The position numbers were made by a program, and so were the translations under genes. A DNA stretch of 64,000 nucleotides, from positions 30,293,574 through 30,357,573 of the forward strand of contig CM039512.1 in assembly GCA_022432975.1 (NCBI GenBank). Direction: 5' to 3'. Positions 35,831 through 47,900 of the stretch are shown here, piece by piece. This DNA is from Begonia masoniana. Taxonomy: Eukaryota; Streptophyta; Magnoliopsida; Cucurbitales; Begoniaceae. Position 1 is the first letter of the stretch. The number at the start of each line of letters is the position of its first letter. The notes beneath the pieces are model-generated. The model was not told where the DNA came from. It did no database searches and saw only the letters and a program-made list of their open reading frames with translations.

Positions 35831-36030
35831 ACACTCAAGATTAAAGATCCCAGAAGCTTTACTATACTATGCACCACCGGAGATCAATGTTTAGGTTAAC
35901 CTATGTGACTTGAGAGTAATTGTCCTCAGAAAAAGTTGCCACTCAAGATTAAAGATCCTGGAAGCTTTACTATACTATGCACCACCGGAGATCAATGTTT
36001 AGGTTAACCTATGTGACTTGAGAGTAATTG
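35831..36030 (+). repeat. 110-bp tandem duplication within the protease region
   Basis: The block from ACTCAAGATTAAAGATCC to GAGAGTAATTGT occurs twice with a 110-bp period (35831 and 35941) and only a few differences. It duplicates the start of the protease-coding region. Confidence 0.85.
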
Positions 36031-36329
36031 TAAATTTAATGTTGCTTTCTATCTACAAAAGACTCAGCTTAGAAGGGGAAAAGCAACAAATATTGCTATG
36101 CAACTAGCAAATTGATCTTGGACATACCAGAAAGGGATTACTGTAGATGTCCTTGTTCAAATTGATAAATTTATATTACTAGTGGATTTTATTGTGCTTC
36201 ATATGGTGTTAAGACATCGAGATTCCTAGTATATTGGGGAGACCGTTTTAACAACGGGCAAGACTCTTATTGATGTGCAAAAATATGAACTCACTATAAG
36301 GGTTCATGATCAAGAAGTCACCTTCAAGG
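35831..36329 (+). pseudogene. Athila-type aspartic protease and linker remnant
   Basis: One frame after the duplication reads KLPLKIKDPGSF, then a segment in which the expected small-residue active-site loop is changed (CDL is followed by RVI instead of a GA[S/T]-type loop). Further on come QKGITVDVLVQIDKF, TGKTLIDVQKYELT and VTFKV, the conserved region between protease and RT in Athila-like elements. It ends abruptly where an LTR starts (36330); no RT, RNase H or integrase follows. Confidence 0.7.
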
Positions 36330-36780
36330 TGTAATATCTGCCAATTTTTTGTTCGTGATTTTTTTCTAGTAAATTTTTTGTGTAATTCGAGGCAACTTGT
36401 TTTGTTTTAACTTGAATTTTTTTGTTTCATTGACATTTGGCTACGTGAAATGTTTTGATCAAATTAATCAAATTGTCAGTTTTCCTGTCCCGCGCAGTGA
36501 AATTCAAAATCTTACATTGGATAGATTAATATTTTTGTCTTTTAAGAAGAAATTCCTGAAGCATTAAGCATTTGGTAAATTTTGGTAATTCCCATGTGGT
36601 GGAATCTCGGAGATTTGGTTAAGTAAATCAAATTTTTGCGGGTTAAATTTTGTTTAAAGTTTGGAATATTCTTTGATTAGAATTTGAAAATTTTGGTTCC
36701 AATCTAAACCTTCATGGTGTCGGATTTAGGTGTTTAATTAATATATATAAAGTAATATAATGTTTTGTTTTATACTTTAT
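36330..36780 (+). repeat. Truncated family D LTR start
   Basis: It begins TGTAATATCTG and parallels 33501-33840 (AATTGTCAGTTTTC, TAGATTAATATTTTTGTCTT). Similarity ends near 36780, where a tandem satellite-like array begins. It follows the protease remnant directly, so either pol was deleted or this LTR inserted there and lost its other end. Confidence 0.65.
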
Positions 36781-38215
36781 AATATGAATTATCCACATAA
36801 TGAGCTTTAGCCCCAGTAAAAAATCTAACACATAGAATAACTAATTCAAACTCTATTAACACCATATAGGGTCAATCACCATCTTCCACTACAATGATTC
36901 TTTGAAATCATATAAATCATGTTCGTTTAAAAGTCATGCAAGCTTTATATTGTCTTATGTTTTCTCTCTCGGTGAATGTTTTCGATATCTGAAAAATATG
37001 AATTATCCACATAATGAGCTTTAGCCCCAGTAAAAAATCTAACACATAGAATAACTAATTCAAACTCTATTAACACCATATAGGGTCAATCACCATCTTC
37101 CACTACAATGATTCTTTGAAATCATATAAATCATGTTCGTTTAAAAGTCATGCAAGCTTTATATTGTCTTATGTTTTCTCTCTCGGTGAATGTTTTCGAT
37201 ATCTGAAAAATATGAATTATCCACATAATGAGCTTTAGCCCCAGTAAAAAATCTAACACATAGAATAACTAATTCAAACTCTATTAACACCATATAGGGT
37301 CAATCACCATCTTCCACTACAATGATTCTTTGAAATCATATAAATCATGTTCGTTTAAAAGTCATGCAAGCTTTATATTGTCTTATGTTTTCTCTCTCGG
37401 TGAATGTTTTCGATATCTGAAAAATATGAATTATCCACATAATGAGCTTTAGCCCCAGTAAAAAATCTAACACATAGAATAACTAATTCAAACTCTATTA
37501 ACACCATATAGGGTCAATCACCATCTTCCACTACAATGATTCTTTGAAATCATATAAATCATGTTCGTTTAAAAGTCATGCAAGCTTTATATTGTCTTAT
37601 GTTTTCTCTCTCGGTGAATGTTTTCGATATCTGAAAAATATGAATTATCCACATAATGAGCTTTAGCCCCAGTAAAAAATCTAACACATAGAATAACTAA
37701 TTCAAACTCTATTAACACCATATAGGGTCAATCACCATCTTCCACTACAATGATTCTTTGAAATCATATAAATCATGTTCGTATATTGTCTTATGTTTTC
37801 TCTCTCGTTGAATGTTTTCGATATCTGAAAAATATGAATTATCCACATAATGAGCTTTAGCCCCAGTAAAAAATCTAACACATAGAATAACTAATTCAAA
37901 CTCTATTAACACCATATAGGGTCAATCACCATCTTCCACTACAATGATTCTTTGAAAATCATATAAATCATGTTCGTTTAAAAGTCATGCAAGCTTTATA
38001 TTGTCTTATGTTTTCTCTCTCGGTGAACGTTCTTGATATCTGAAAAATATGAATTATCCACATAATGAGCTTTAGCCCCAGTAAAAAATCTAACACATAG
38101 AATAACTAATTCAAACTCTATTAACACCATATAAGGTCAATCACCATCTTCCACTACAATGATTCTTTGAAAATCATATAAATCATGTTTGTTTAAAAGC
38201 CATGCAAATGCTATA
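36781..38215. repeat. 214-bp tandem array, about seven copies
   Basis: Unit starts are at 36781, 36995, 37209, 37423, 37637, 37831 and 38046. The periods are 214, 214, 214, 214, 194 and 215 bp; the fifth unit lacks 20 bp. Units are near-identical (AATATGAATTATCCACATAA, TTTAGCCCCAGTAAAAAATC). The first copies are the most uniform. There is no ORF. It could be the edge of a longer satellite family or a local amplification. Confidence 0.95.
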
Positions 38216-39660
38216 AAAGTATGCATGCTCGAATTAATCTTTTGAAATCATTCAACCATTGTTTGAAATCATTTTCATCAAATAAATCCAATGCAAATCG
38301 AATGAATTTGCATGATTAAAACCATCTTCTTAATAAAACTTCAATGCATCTTTTAACAACCAAATGTTTTTTGTTAAAAATGCGACACACTCTAAACCTA
38401 ACATGTATAACCATCATAGATTCCTACACATTCTCGATCTTTTTCTGGCAGGGTTGTAGGACCTTATACATTGCTTCCTCTTGAGGTTTAAGGATTTTCA
38501 ACCCAATGAGGACATTAAGTTGATCTCCTTCTCATTTCCATAGCCATACACATCGCACACGAAAAGGCAAGTCCAACTATTGGGTTCATGTGTTACCAAA
38601 ATTGCCAACTTCCTATTTAGCTCAATTTAACACATTTTATAAAGGCAATATCATGTACATTTAAAACCATGCAACTTACCCGTGCAAATTATTTTGAAAA
38701 CCAACATATCACATTGATTTAAAACAATGTTTTTAAAACATTCATTTTTAACATCACAATTCAATTTGAAAACATAAATATTTTTGTAAAACACCTTTCA
38801 TTTCACATCAAAATAATATCTGTTTAATCACTTCAATCCACAATCAAAATTCTAAATCTAACCAGAACCAAGGACATAATTTAAATCTATCTTCTCCTAA
38901 ACAATGAAATAAAGGTTAAATTAACTATTCTAAATGTAGGATTTACTTTACCTATTGAAGGTTCCTCCTCTCCCATGAAATTTCCACTTAATGAACTGAT
39001 TTTTAGTTGTATAGAATCGACTCCCCAAGCTGAGTAACTTTTCTTGAGGAGCAAGTCCAAAATCTAACTCTTTCTCTCTCTTTTTCTCTCTTCTTTCTCT
39101 CTTTTTCTTTTTCTTCTTCTTTTCTTTTTTCTCCTCTCTCTGGTCTTGCACGAAATTAATGAGTTCTATGCCTTCTCTAGCCTTTTCTAGAGAGATCTTG
39201 GGGTAGATATATCATTCTATCATTTTTGTCCATATAAAAGTACTATTTTACCTTTTTTTGCATGATTAATTGTAAAAATACCATGATTAATTAGTTTTAG
39301 CTCTCTTTTTCTCTTCTTTCTTCTCCCTTATCTAGTCTTGCACGAAATTACTGAGTTCTATGTCTTCTCTAGCATTTTCTAAAGAGATCTTTGGGTAGAT
39401 TTACCATTCTATCCTTTTTATCCATGTAAAAGTACTATTTTACCCTTTTTTGCATGATTAATTGCAAAAATACCATGATTACTTATGTTTATGTTTACTT
39501 GGCTTAAATTAATTAATTTTGATTAGTCTTAAGTTAATCAACATGATTAGCATAATTAATTGTAATTAATTAGTTTTAATTATACTTAATTAATTTAATT
39601 AATCACTTAAGCAAACATCCTCTTTAACTCAATTTAATTAATCCACTACTTTGTATTGAT
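38216..39660. other. Unassigned AT-rich region with a 192-bp tandem duplication
   Basis: No gene is seen. A block containing CTTGCACGAAATTA and TGCATGATTAATTG is present twice (about 39145-39280 and 39337-39480). A CT-rich microsatellite at 39065-39140 creates a Lys/Arg/Glu-rich ORF on the minus strand that I reject as a gene. The region may be old LTR sequence. Confidence 0.4.
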
Positions 39661-40893
39661 TCATCCCATCCTCTAAGGTCACGGCGATAATGGCCGCACC
39701 CCATATTCTCTCAACAATTAATTCAAGTTGAACTCTCAAATACTATCTTCGTCTAGACACTCTCACTTCACGTGAATCCGAAACGTACGAGTTCTGCGAC
39801 ACTCCCTTATCCACTTAAACACAGTAATAGTATCTCAACGATTTAGGGTATCCCTCAATAAGTTTATACCTAAGCTTTCATCTTTCTATTTGATTAGTCT
39901 TATCCTAGAACTTCAAGGATCTGTCAACTAGGTCCAGTCCTTATCTATTTAAAGGTTATTTCTCATAGGTTGTATTCTTTAAGTGATAACTGAATTTTAA
40001 GTGCACAATTCTTGTGGTTAGACCGGGCTAATCCTATTACTGCATAACTCTCTTTCTATAAGGTCTATATCGTCCTGTATTTAACATACAGTCCTCTCGT
40101 CTAAGTTCACCTAGGAATCCTTCTTACCCAACTCCTACTATTCCCCTTTTCCTCTATTTCCCAACCTACTTTGATCTATCGCATAATTATTACAGTCAAA
40201 TCTTTATTCTATACTACATCTTCACTCTAATGTTTTAACTCCATTAACTGTTGAGATAAAACTCTACCTGAAACAGCTGAAAGTTGGGCAGTTTCCTCTT
40301 CTCCAGTCAGGGCAAGCATCTTTGGTGTAACATTTTTATGATCCCTGACCGATTGGTCTCTGCCTGGCTTCGGGCAATCCTTGACATAGTGACCAATCTC
40401 ATCACATCGAAAGCACCTATCTGTGCCTAATCTGCAATTGCCATAATGTTCCTTTTGGAAATTAGGATACAGAGGCCTCCGAGAAGTTCTTCGTACGTGC
40501 TTTTGTCGGCTTTGTTTAATTTCCTCCCTGCTCATCCTCTTCGTACCGTGGTTATTGGGAGCGACCACCCTTTGGGTCCTTGGTTATTCTCAGTTTGTCA
40601 ATATCTCGAGCTGACGAGATTGCCAATATATATGTTGTGCTTGTCAGTCTAAGTGTTGGGACTGTTGGGCAATAACATCCCTCAATAGGTCTATGTTGTC
40701 ATCCCTCGCATCCCTACCGTTATCTTTACGAACCACTTTTGAAATCCTATAAAAATTGAATAACAACAATCTAAGAAACCAAAAGAAACCTTAAAAATGT
40801 ACTTACAATTAAGGACGGATGTCCGCGTAGTGGCTGTGCAGTCGAGCAGTCTACAGAACCGATTTTAAAATTCGGGGGCTCTGATACCATAAT
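39661..40893 (-). mobile_element. Family A gypsy internal fragment (leader, gag remnant)
   Basis: In coding order the minus strand holds the PBS (complement CTCTGATACCA, 40880-40890), leader (40810-40858), GTAAGT (40801-40806), decayed gag, the zinc-knuckle fragment and then unreadable sequence similar to 700-1400. It ends near 39660 with no recognisable 3' LTR, so the element is truncated. Confidence 0.7.
40227..40568 (-). pseudogene. gag zinc-knuckle fragment, second family A copy
   Basis: A 113-codon ORF contains the CCHC motif CFRCDEIGHYVKDC followed by PKPGRDQ. It closely parallels the fragment at 1380-1679 and the Tekay-type gag at 58.9 kb. The Cys-x2-Cys upstream of the knuckle is changed here (PNFQKEHYGNC). 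Flanking gag is out of frame. Confidence 0.75.
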
Positions 40894-41067
40894 TGTAGCG
40901 TCCCTTAAACCTATACCCTTAAATTTCTGTGAAAATTTTTCTTTTTAAACCTCTAAATCAATTAAAAACATCCTCAAAACCATTTAAAGAAAATACATTA
41001 AAATAGGAGAATAATCGACCAAGGAATCGAAGGCAAAAAGGGCAAATCGTGCCCAAAATGCATGGCC

Positions 41068-41345
41068 AATCGATCGGCCATTTCAGCCGATCGATCGGTT
41101 GTGGCGATTTCACGACAGGCGATCGATCGCCTAATCGATCGCCCCTGGCGATCACACATACGCCGATCGATCGCCCTCACCAGGCGATCGATCGGCAAAC
41201 GCTCTGGAAAACCAGAGCGTTGCCACATCAAACCAGCCGATCGATCGCCCATTCTGGCGATCGATCGGCAACCTCTCTGGAAAAACCAGAGAGTTTGCCA
41301 CATTTATGCCGATCGATCGCCCCCTCTGGTGATCGATCGGCATAC
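41068..41345. repeat. CGATCGATCG-rich array in family A LTR
   Basis: About ten copies of the palindromic CGATCGATCG (often GGCGATCGATCGGC or GCCGATCGATCGCC) lie here. Pairs flank short repeated spacers such as CTCTGGAAAACCAGAG, itself a dyad. GC and CpG content is far above the flanks. Confidence 0.9.
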
Positions 41346-43506
41346 TCTCTGGAATCCGAATTCTAGAAAGTTGACTCCTTCTTTCTCTCTGCATAACACA
41401 CATACATTTCACCAAAACCATTTCCTCTTCATCACAATACTCATAACACCCCATTCATCACAACAATATATCTCAACATAAAGTCACTCGACACTCGTAC
41501 ATCCTTTACAATCTCACTCAAAAACTGACTCGAGACGTATTTAAAACGAAGTAAGTTTTCACGAAAACGAACTGCGTGGATCCGTTTGAAAACTAAACAT
41601 AATCCCTACGAAGAATTGAAAATCACCAAGCAGTTTTAGTAAATTCCGAAATAATCATAACATTTCCATTAACAACATTAAATTCCAATTAATCCTTACA
41701 ACAACCTAAATATACTATTTACACATTTTCTATCCAATGTAACCCAAAATACTTACATGCGTCCCCACGGGTCAAAATAAGCACCGACTGCCCAGCGCCC
41801 TCCCACAGGCCACCCTCCATCAACCTGCTCATGCGTCGGGTGGAGGAATATCATCCTCACCTGTATCGAATTCACCTACACTATAGAGATAAACTATGAG
41901 CTAAAGGCTTAGTAAATCTACGTAAATGCAAATGCATGCTATGCGTGCGGAGTTCGTGAAATCATGCATTCCTTTTTCATTGTTTAGTTATACAACGGGA
42001 GGTGTCACCGGGGATTGACTCTCACCAGATGGAGAGGGCACATCTCGCGGTTAGATAGCCCTTTCCATCTACTGGGGGGAAAACATGTTTCTCCTCTCAT
42101 GACAGCCATGTCTGAACTCCACCCCGCGTGACCGGGATTACATGCATTCATATCTTTCATTAGTCGTTTCTTTTCATAAAAATACATGCGGAAGTTCATT
42201 TTTCGTGCTAATTTAAAAACGTGATGCATGAACATGAATTATGCAATACAAGTAAGCAAACATAGAACGATGCATAAAAGAACTTAGGAAAACATTCTAA
42301 TACACAATCAACCTAAACTACCCATCCTATTTCCCAAAAGCATCCAAATTCGCCAAAACCTCAATCAACAACTACTCTTACGGTGTAGGCCAATCGGCCA
42401 AACAAGTTACGAAGACTTACCTCGCGTCCTTAGAAAATCAATTTAACTTGATGAATCTCTTTTTGTAACTTGAAACCTAAAGCACATAAACTTCAAAATC
42501 AATATCTCCATTTATAACAACCTTTTGATTACAATTATAATCAGTCCAATATATTCGAAACAAAGCAACTACAATCAAGTTCTGAATATTACCAATAGAG
42601 GGCTAACACATGCAATTAAACACTCAATACCCAATGACAATACTCCAATTGAAACATCTCAATGCAATTAGTTTTTGAACCAAACATCAACAACTAAACC
42701 GAATTTGTGCACCAAACCCGTATTTAGTCTATGCATCGTATGAACTTCAAATATTCATAACTTATGGCACACTTATTCAAATGTCTTAATTCTGAAGCCC
42801 ATAGGTTCATTAGGATGTCTATTTTATCACATTAAAACAGTTTGACAAGCTATAATAAGGAAAAGGGTTGGCAAACACAAAAACCGAAAATTTAATCTAT
42901 ACTTATCCAAATTCAATAATTCCCACGGCAAAAGTTCACCTAACAAGCCTAATTTGACACACCAAAATAGTTCATAAAATGGAGGTCATTAGGATAGACT
43001 AAAGATCCAAATACCGAACCTGTCCCAAATTCCAGTTTTCTCCTCTCTGTTTTTTTTTTACAATTTAACAAGTTCCCACTTCGCCTATCAACCCACGTTC
43101 TCTTCCAAATCAGATTAGAATAAAATCCAAGGAACAGAGAGGGAAACCAAATTTTCGTGCATCAATATTAACTAAAACAAAACTCCATCTTTTTCTAACC
43201 AAAGTTCAATATCCATCACAAAAACTAACTCCTATCCTTAAACCAACCAAAATCTTTCAAAGGTACAAATCCTTACCGTGGAATCTATATAAGAGGAGAA
43301 TGGTGTGACTTTTCTCCTTTAAAAATCGAAACACAAAGGAGAGGAGAAAGATTTTTGGCATGCGGGTTTTTCTTCCATAGACCACACGAGAGAAAAAGAA
43401 GAAGAGTTCTAGCGCAAAAGGAGAAAACTAAGATTCTGGAGTGAAAAAAGGAGGGATGAGAGTGGTCTGCTGAAGGGTAGCCGTGTAAAAGAGAAGGGAA
43501 GTATTT

Positions 43507-43526
43507 GGGGGGGGGGGGGGGGGGGG
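43507..43526 (+). repeat. 20-nt poly-G tract
   Basis: Twenty consecutive G occur inside the 40894 LTR. It could form a G-quadruplex and is also a place where sequencing length errors are likely. Confidence 0.95.
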
Positions 43527-43765
43527 AGGAAGGAAAAGCTTCCTGGATAAGCTTGGAATTTAATATAAAATTAAAATCTATTTTCCTTCCTTCACATAAT
43601 TCAATCCATTAAACTCTAATTCTAATCATTTAAATCTCCCTCTTAATATTCAATCTTCCAGGTCTTTAAATTAGGCCCTTCAATTGCTTTTGCTTTAATT
43701 TACCAAAAATTTTGGGCATTACAATCACAAACAAAAAATATTTTGCCAAAAGTAATAAATATCCT

Positions 43766-44095
43766 TGTAGCGACCCTACGTCCTACTCCTAAAATACCTG
43801 TAAAATATCTTTTTTTTTTATTTAAATCTTTAATTTTTATAACGTTAGATCGGAACTTAAATCATTGAAATCATTCGGAGATCGGCCATATACTTTTCGG
43901 ACGGAATGCCCTTTATGCCCCTGTGTTCTGCTGCTTTTAAGTTTTAATTTTTATAAACGGTTTTCCTATGTTTTCTTTAAATTATTTTAAATGGTTTTCA
44001 ATTCTTCGAATGATTTCAATGATTTAAGTTCCGATCTAACGTTATAAAGATTAAAGATTTGAATTAAAAAAAAAAAGATATTTTACGGGTATTTT
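43766..44095. repeat. Fold-back of two inverted LTR-end fragments
   Basis: The left arm starts TGTAGCGACCC and contains AAATACCTGTAAAATATC. The right arm (about 43905-44095) ends in the complement, GATATTTTACGGGTATTT. Arms of about 95 bp match well (AACGTTAGATCGGAACTTAA near 43840 against its complement near 44020). The right arm also resembles the inverted family A LTR near 22600-22700 (TTCTGCTGCTTTTAAGTTTT). The family C LTR starts at 44096 and truncates the right arm. Confidence 0.7.
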
Positions 44096-44679
44096 TGTAA
44101 CGCCCCAGAACCCGCCTCGGCTCGGTGCGTTACTTTGCTCACACTTCTCGCATTTAAAACGACGTTTAAAATAATATTCGATAAAATTTTCACTCGATTT
44201 TTGGGTTTTTTGAACCCTCAAAAATGGTTAGAAAACGTGCCAAAAATACGTTTATTATCAGAAAAAAAACGGGCAGAATAACAAGTGAAATTTTTATAAC
44301 CCAACGCCTGGAATCTAAGTCTCAAAATACCATCATTTACACACAAACCAATCATCAAAAGACCATTGTTCACAATAATTCAAAATAGTTAACAAAAAGC
44401 TATCTACAACGCAAATTATCAAACTCCTACAAACTACCCGAGAACGTGATCGTGACGCCTCGACAAGTGCCCACACTGGCATGCTCCATACATCACCAAC
44501 TGCTGCCTAGTCCTGGGCTGTCTCATCTATCTCACCTGGGTAAATCTCATCACCTACACAATAGAACACGAAAAAGAAGCCTAATGCTTAGCAAGTAGGG
44601 AATAATGAATGCAAACAACACACGATGCAACCAATCCTATCACATGCAGTTTCTAACGCTCAATTGTGCTAATAAAATT

Positions 44680-44829
44680 TCCCTGCATCAATCGTGATGC
44701 CTTAAGATGTGCATGCATCAATCTTGATGCCTTAAGATTTGCTCGCATCAAACGTGATGCCTTAAAATTTGCCCACATCGCTCGTGATGCCTTAAGATTT
44801 GCCCGCATCAAACATGATGCCTTAAAATT
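44680..44829. repeat. 30-bp tandem array, left part (continues at 47565-47725)
   Basis: Units contain GATGCCTTAAGATTTGCCCG plus a variable ten-base tail. About five units lie here and about five more after the inserted solo LTR. This array occupies the place of the 46-bp array in the 29913 LTR. Confidence 0.9.
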
Positions 44830-47564
44830 TGTGACGACCCCGACCCTGTGTCAGTGCCGCCACGACCTGTGTCGTGCGTGTTTACATGCATACGTGCATA
44901 CTACCCTCGCCCGTTCTCACTTAAGCCTTTATCGGATTTCTTTCATTGCATTTTTCATTCGTTCATAATTTGACTATTCGTTTTCTTTCGTTTCGCTCGT
45001 TAGAGAACGGACTCGAGTGTTCAATCCATTTCTATCGACATTCAGGATCCAACTTAAACGTACCCAAAATGACTCGTCTAAGGTTTCAATCCTTTAATCT
45101 CACTTGTTTAGAGACAATTAACCTTATTTGGCAGAAGACTACTATGCGTGGAATACTCGTTACAAGATAAAATTAACCAAAATTCCAAGTATAACACTAT
45201 AAAAAGCACTCTAGTCGACCCCCAGAGCTTTCGGTCGACACTTCATAATAGTGGTCGACCCCTAAAAAGGTTCTGGTTTTTGTTTGTATTGAAACCGGTC
45301 GACACTTTGCAATAGCGGTCGACCCCTAGTCTAAGCGGTCGACACCTCAAAATCAGTTTTGCTCTCGGGTTGCATTCCTTTGTAAGTTCGGTCGACACCT
45401 TGCAATAGCGGTCGACCCCTTGCCTGGCAAGGTGTCTACCCCTGCAGGCACAGGTCTACCCCTATAGGCACAGGTCTACCCCTACAAAGGCAATTTTTAC
45501 ATTTTTTACCAAATCAACACCTCCAATCACCTTCAAACTTAACCAACTCTACCTATTCAATATCAATTCCATCACCATCCATAAACCGAACATTCAATCT
45601 CATCAAATCCCGACATGAAACTTCAATTTCCACTCGAAACCATAAACCTACTTTCAGAACATCAAAACTCATCCAAAATCTATTCTATTTCATCAAAATA
45701 TCTATAATCATCAATATTCATCCAAATACACATCAAACATCAATATCCTATCTATTTCATCAACAACCTTCCATACATAGCGGAAGCTATCAAAATCATC
45801 AAAACCACGGTTTATAACCTATCCGGATACCAAGCACCCTAATATGAATTTCTATACATTTCATCATATATTATCACCCATCCGCCCATTTCAACCCAAA
45901 ATAACCCAAAATACATAACCTACAGCTCCCACGGGTCGTGTACATATCGACTACGCCAGCCGCTCCCACGAACATCCTCCTTCAAGCTGTAGGCTCGTCG
46001 GGTGGAGGGACATCGTCCTCACCTTGCTCGAAGTCACCTACACCATAAGGACACCTATGAGATAAAAATCTCAGCAAGTTCTACGTAAATGTATATGCAT
46101 GATCATGTATGCAATGAAAGCCGTCCATGACATTTCATTTATCAATGTGTCAGTCTATGGTTATCGGAAACGCTCGACAGATGGATAGGGCACATCAAGC
46201 GGTTAGACAGCCCACACCATCTGAAGGGAGGAAAACCCGCTCACCACGGAACGCCAAGTCTGAACCTCATCCCCGATAACCCCATGCCATGGTTGTTTAC
46301 TGTGATACTTTACTTGCCTTTACATGCATTTCCTTTTTCATAAAAACCGATGCGCAAATTCATTTTCATGACGTTTTAAAAAACCGTGATGCATGAGCAA
46401 TTCAATGAACAATAAAGCATACATGACGAGCATACCATCAAAACCTCACAATTACTATCAAGACATCACAATACTTAAACTATAAAATAACTAAATCCTA
46501 ACTACCCAACCAAAGCAATTAAACAAACAATGCACCAAACAATCCTCAACACAATTTTCGACATACGGTGTAGGCTAATCAGCCACAGTAAGTCACGAGA
46601 ACTTACCTCTCGTCCCGTGCACACCGAGCTCCTCGTCTCGAACTTGGTCACCTAAATCAATCCATAGCGTCCTTTGTTAAAACCGAGCTTAAACGTAAAG
46701 TTTTGAAAATTTACGAAATGCCTAACTAAAAGAAATTTCCTAAAATTCTAATAGACTTCTCTCGAGCATTTCGTCGAGCAATTTACGCTCACAAATTCCT
46801 AAATTCCATCAATGGAGGTTCCCAAGCTCCAAATTTCTGATTTTTCATACCAAACGCTAACCACTTCTATTATTTCACCCAATAAACGTTAATAAGGTAA
46901 TTTCTAACGTTTCCTAACAAAACCCGACTATTTCTAACGAAATCTAACAAAACCCTAAATGTTAAACAACCTAGAAATCACGATCTAAAGCCAAAAAACC
47001 ATAGAAACTCACCTAGAATCGCGAGGGGAAGAGAAAACGTGAAGAACCTGAGCAATTGAAGAAGAGATCATTGTAGAAATGGTGAAGAGCCGTGGAGGGG
47101 AGAAGGAAATCGCCGTTGGAGAGAAAGGAGAGGGAGAGAAAATGTTTTAATGTTGAGGGAAAGGGGTATTGGGGTTTTAATTAAAATTGATTTGGACATT
47201 TACATATTTGCCCCTCGGTTTAACTCTCCGTTTATCCTATTGTTCAACTATCGGTTCGGTTTCTCCAAAATTTTCTTATTTCACCAATAATTCCAACTTA
47301 TTATTAGGGCTCTAATAAAACTTTCCGTTCGTCAAACGGATTTATTTTACTATTTCTACAAATTAAATCTCCATAGGGTCAAAACTGGAAACTTAAGCAT
47401 TATATCTCGGTTTGAATTCCTTAAATTCCCATAATTCTACCAAAATTCATATTAATCATGAGGGTTCCATTAAAACTCTCTATTTGCAAAACGGACATAT
47501 TTCGATTATTTACAAAATTGCCATTGTGCGCACAATTCAAAAACCTGTAAAACCGGGTGTTACA
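44830..47564 (-). mobile_element. Family A-type solo LTR inside the 30-bp array
   Basis: It runs from TGTGACGACCCC to GGTGTTACA on the plus strand, 2735 bp, flanked by perfect AAATT duplications (44825-44829 and 47565-47569). No internal region is present. The block near 45925-46040 (CCCACGGGTCGTG, GTGGAGGGACATCGTCCTC) is shared with family A LTRs. A GTCGAC-rich segment lies at 45210-45475. Confidence 0.92.
45210..45475. repeat. GTCGAC-rich degenerate array in the 44830 solo LTR
   Basis: Repeated GCGGTCGACCCCT and GGTCGACACCTTGCAATAG motifs are followed by a decayed series of CAGGTCTACCCCTA. The same hexamer core dominates the block at 28605-28835 in an unrelated LTR. Confidence 0.85.
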
Positions 47565-47725
47565 AAATTTGCCCGCATTGCTCGTGATGCCTTAAGATTT
47601 GCCCGCATCAAACATGATGCCTTAAAATTTTTCCGCATCGATCGTGATGCCTTAAGATTTGCCTGCATTAGTCGTGATGCCTTAAGATTTGCCCGCATCG
47701 GTCGTGATGCCTTAAGATTTGCCAC
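47565..47725. repeat. 30-bp tandem array, right part
   Basis: This continues the array of 44680-44829 after the AAATT duplication, about five units with GATGCCTTAAGATTTGCC. Confidence 0.9.
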
Positions 47726-47892
47726 ACTTTTTGTAACACCCAACAACTTCAACCAGGTGACTCCCTAACTGTATTAACAGTCATGAATATTCAATCTTCA
47801 CGGTTTAGAGTTTTATACCAAGAATAATTAATTTCATGTGGATTTAAACTAGGTTGGGTGGCAAAGTTGTAATAATGGAGGGTGATGACCAG

Positions 47893-47900
47893 TATATAAA
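47893..47900 (+). promoter_or_regulatory. TATA box candidate in family B LTR
   Basis: TATATAAA lies about 160 bp inside the LTR, just before a region conserved with 55340 onward. The related LTR has TATAAATAG at the equivalent place, supporting a real promoter element. Confidence 0.5.

Larger units (their letters stand above)
40894..43723 (-). repeat. Family A gypsy 5' LTR, second copy
   Basis: It runs from TGTAGCGTCCC to GGGCATTACA on the plus strand, 2830 bp, adjacent to a PBS. The central block around 41755-41900 (CCCACGGGTCAAAATAAGCA, CTCACCTGTATCGA) is shared with the LTRs at 22537, 44830 and 48919. It contains the GATCGATC array and a 20-G run. Confidence 0.85.

Noticed and set aside
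38948..39151. A Lys/Arg/Glu-rich ORF on the minus strand
   Set aside because: It is produced by a CT-rich low-complexity tract.
41049..41481. Several overlapping ORFs on both strands with repeated Arg-Ser-Ile or Asp-Arg motifs
   Set aside because: They are translations of the palindromic CGATCGATCG array, which is open on both strands.
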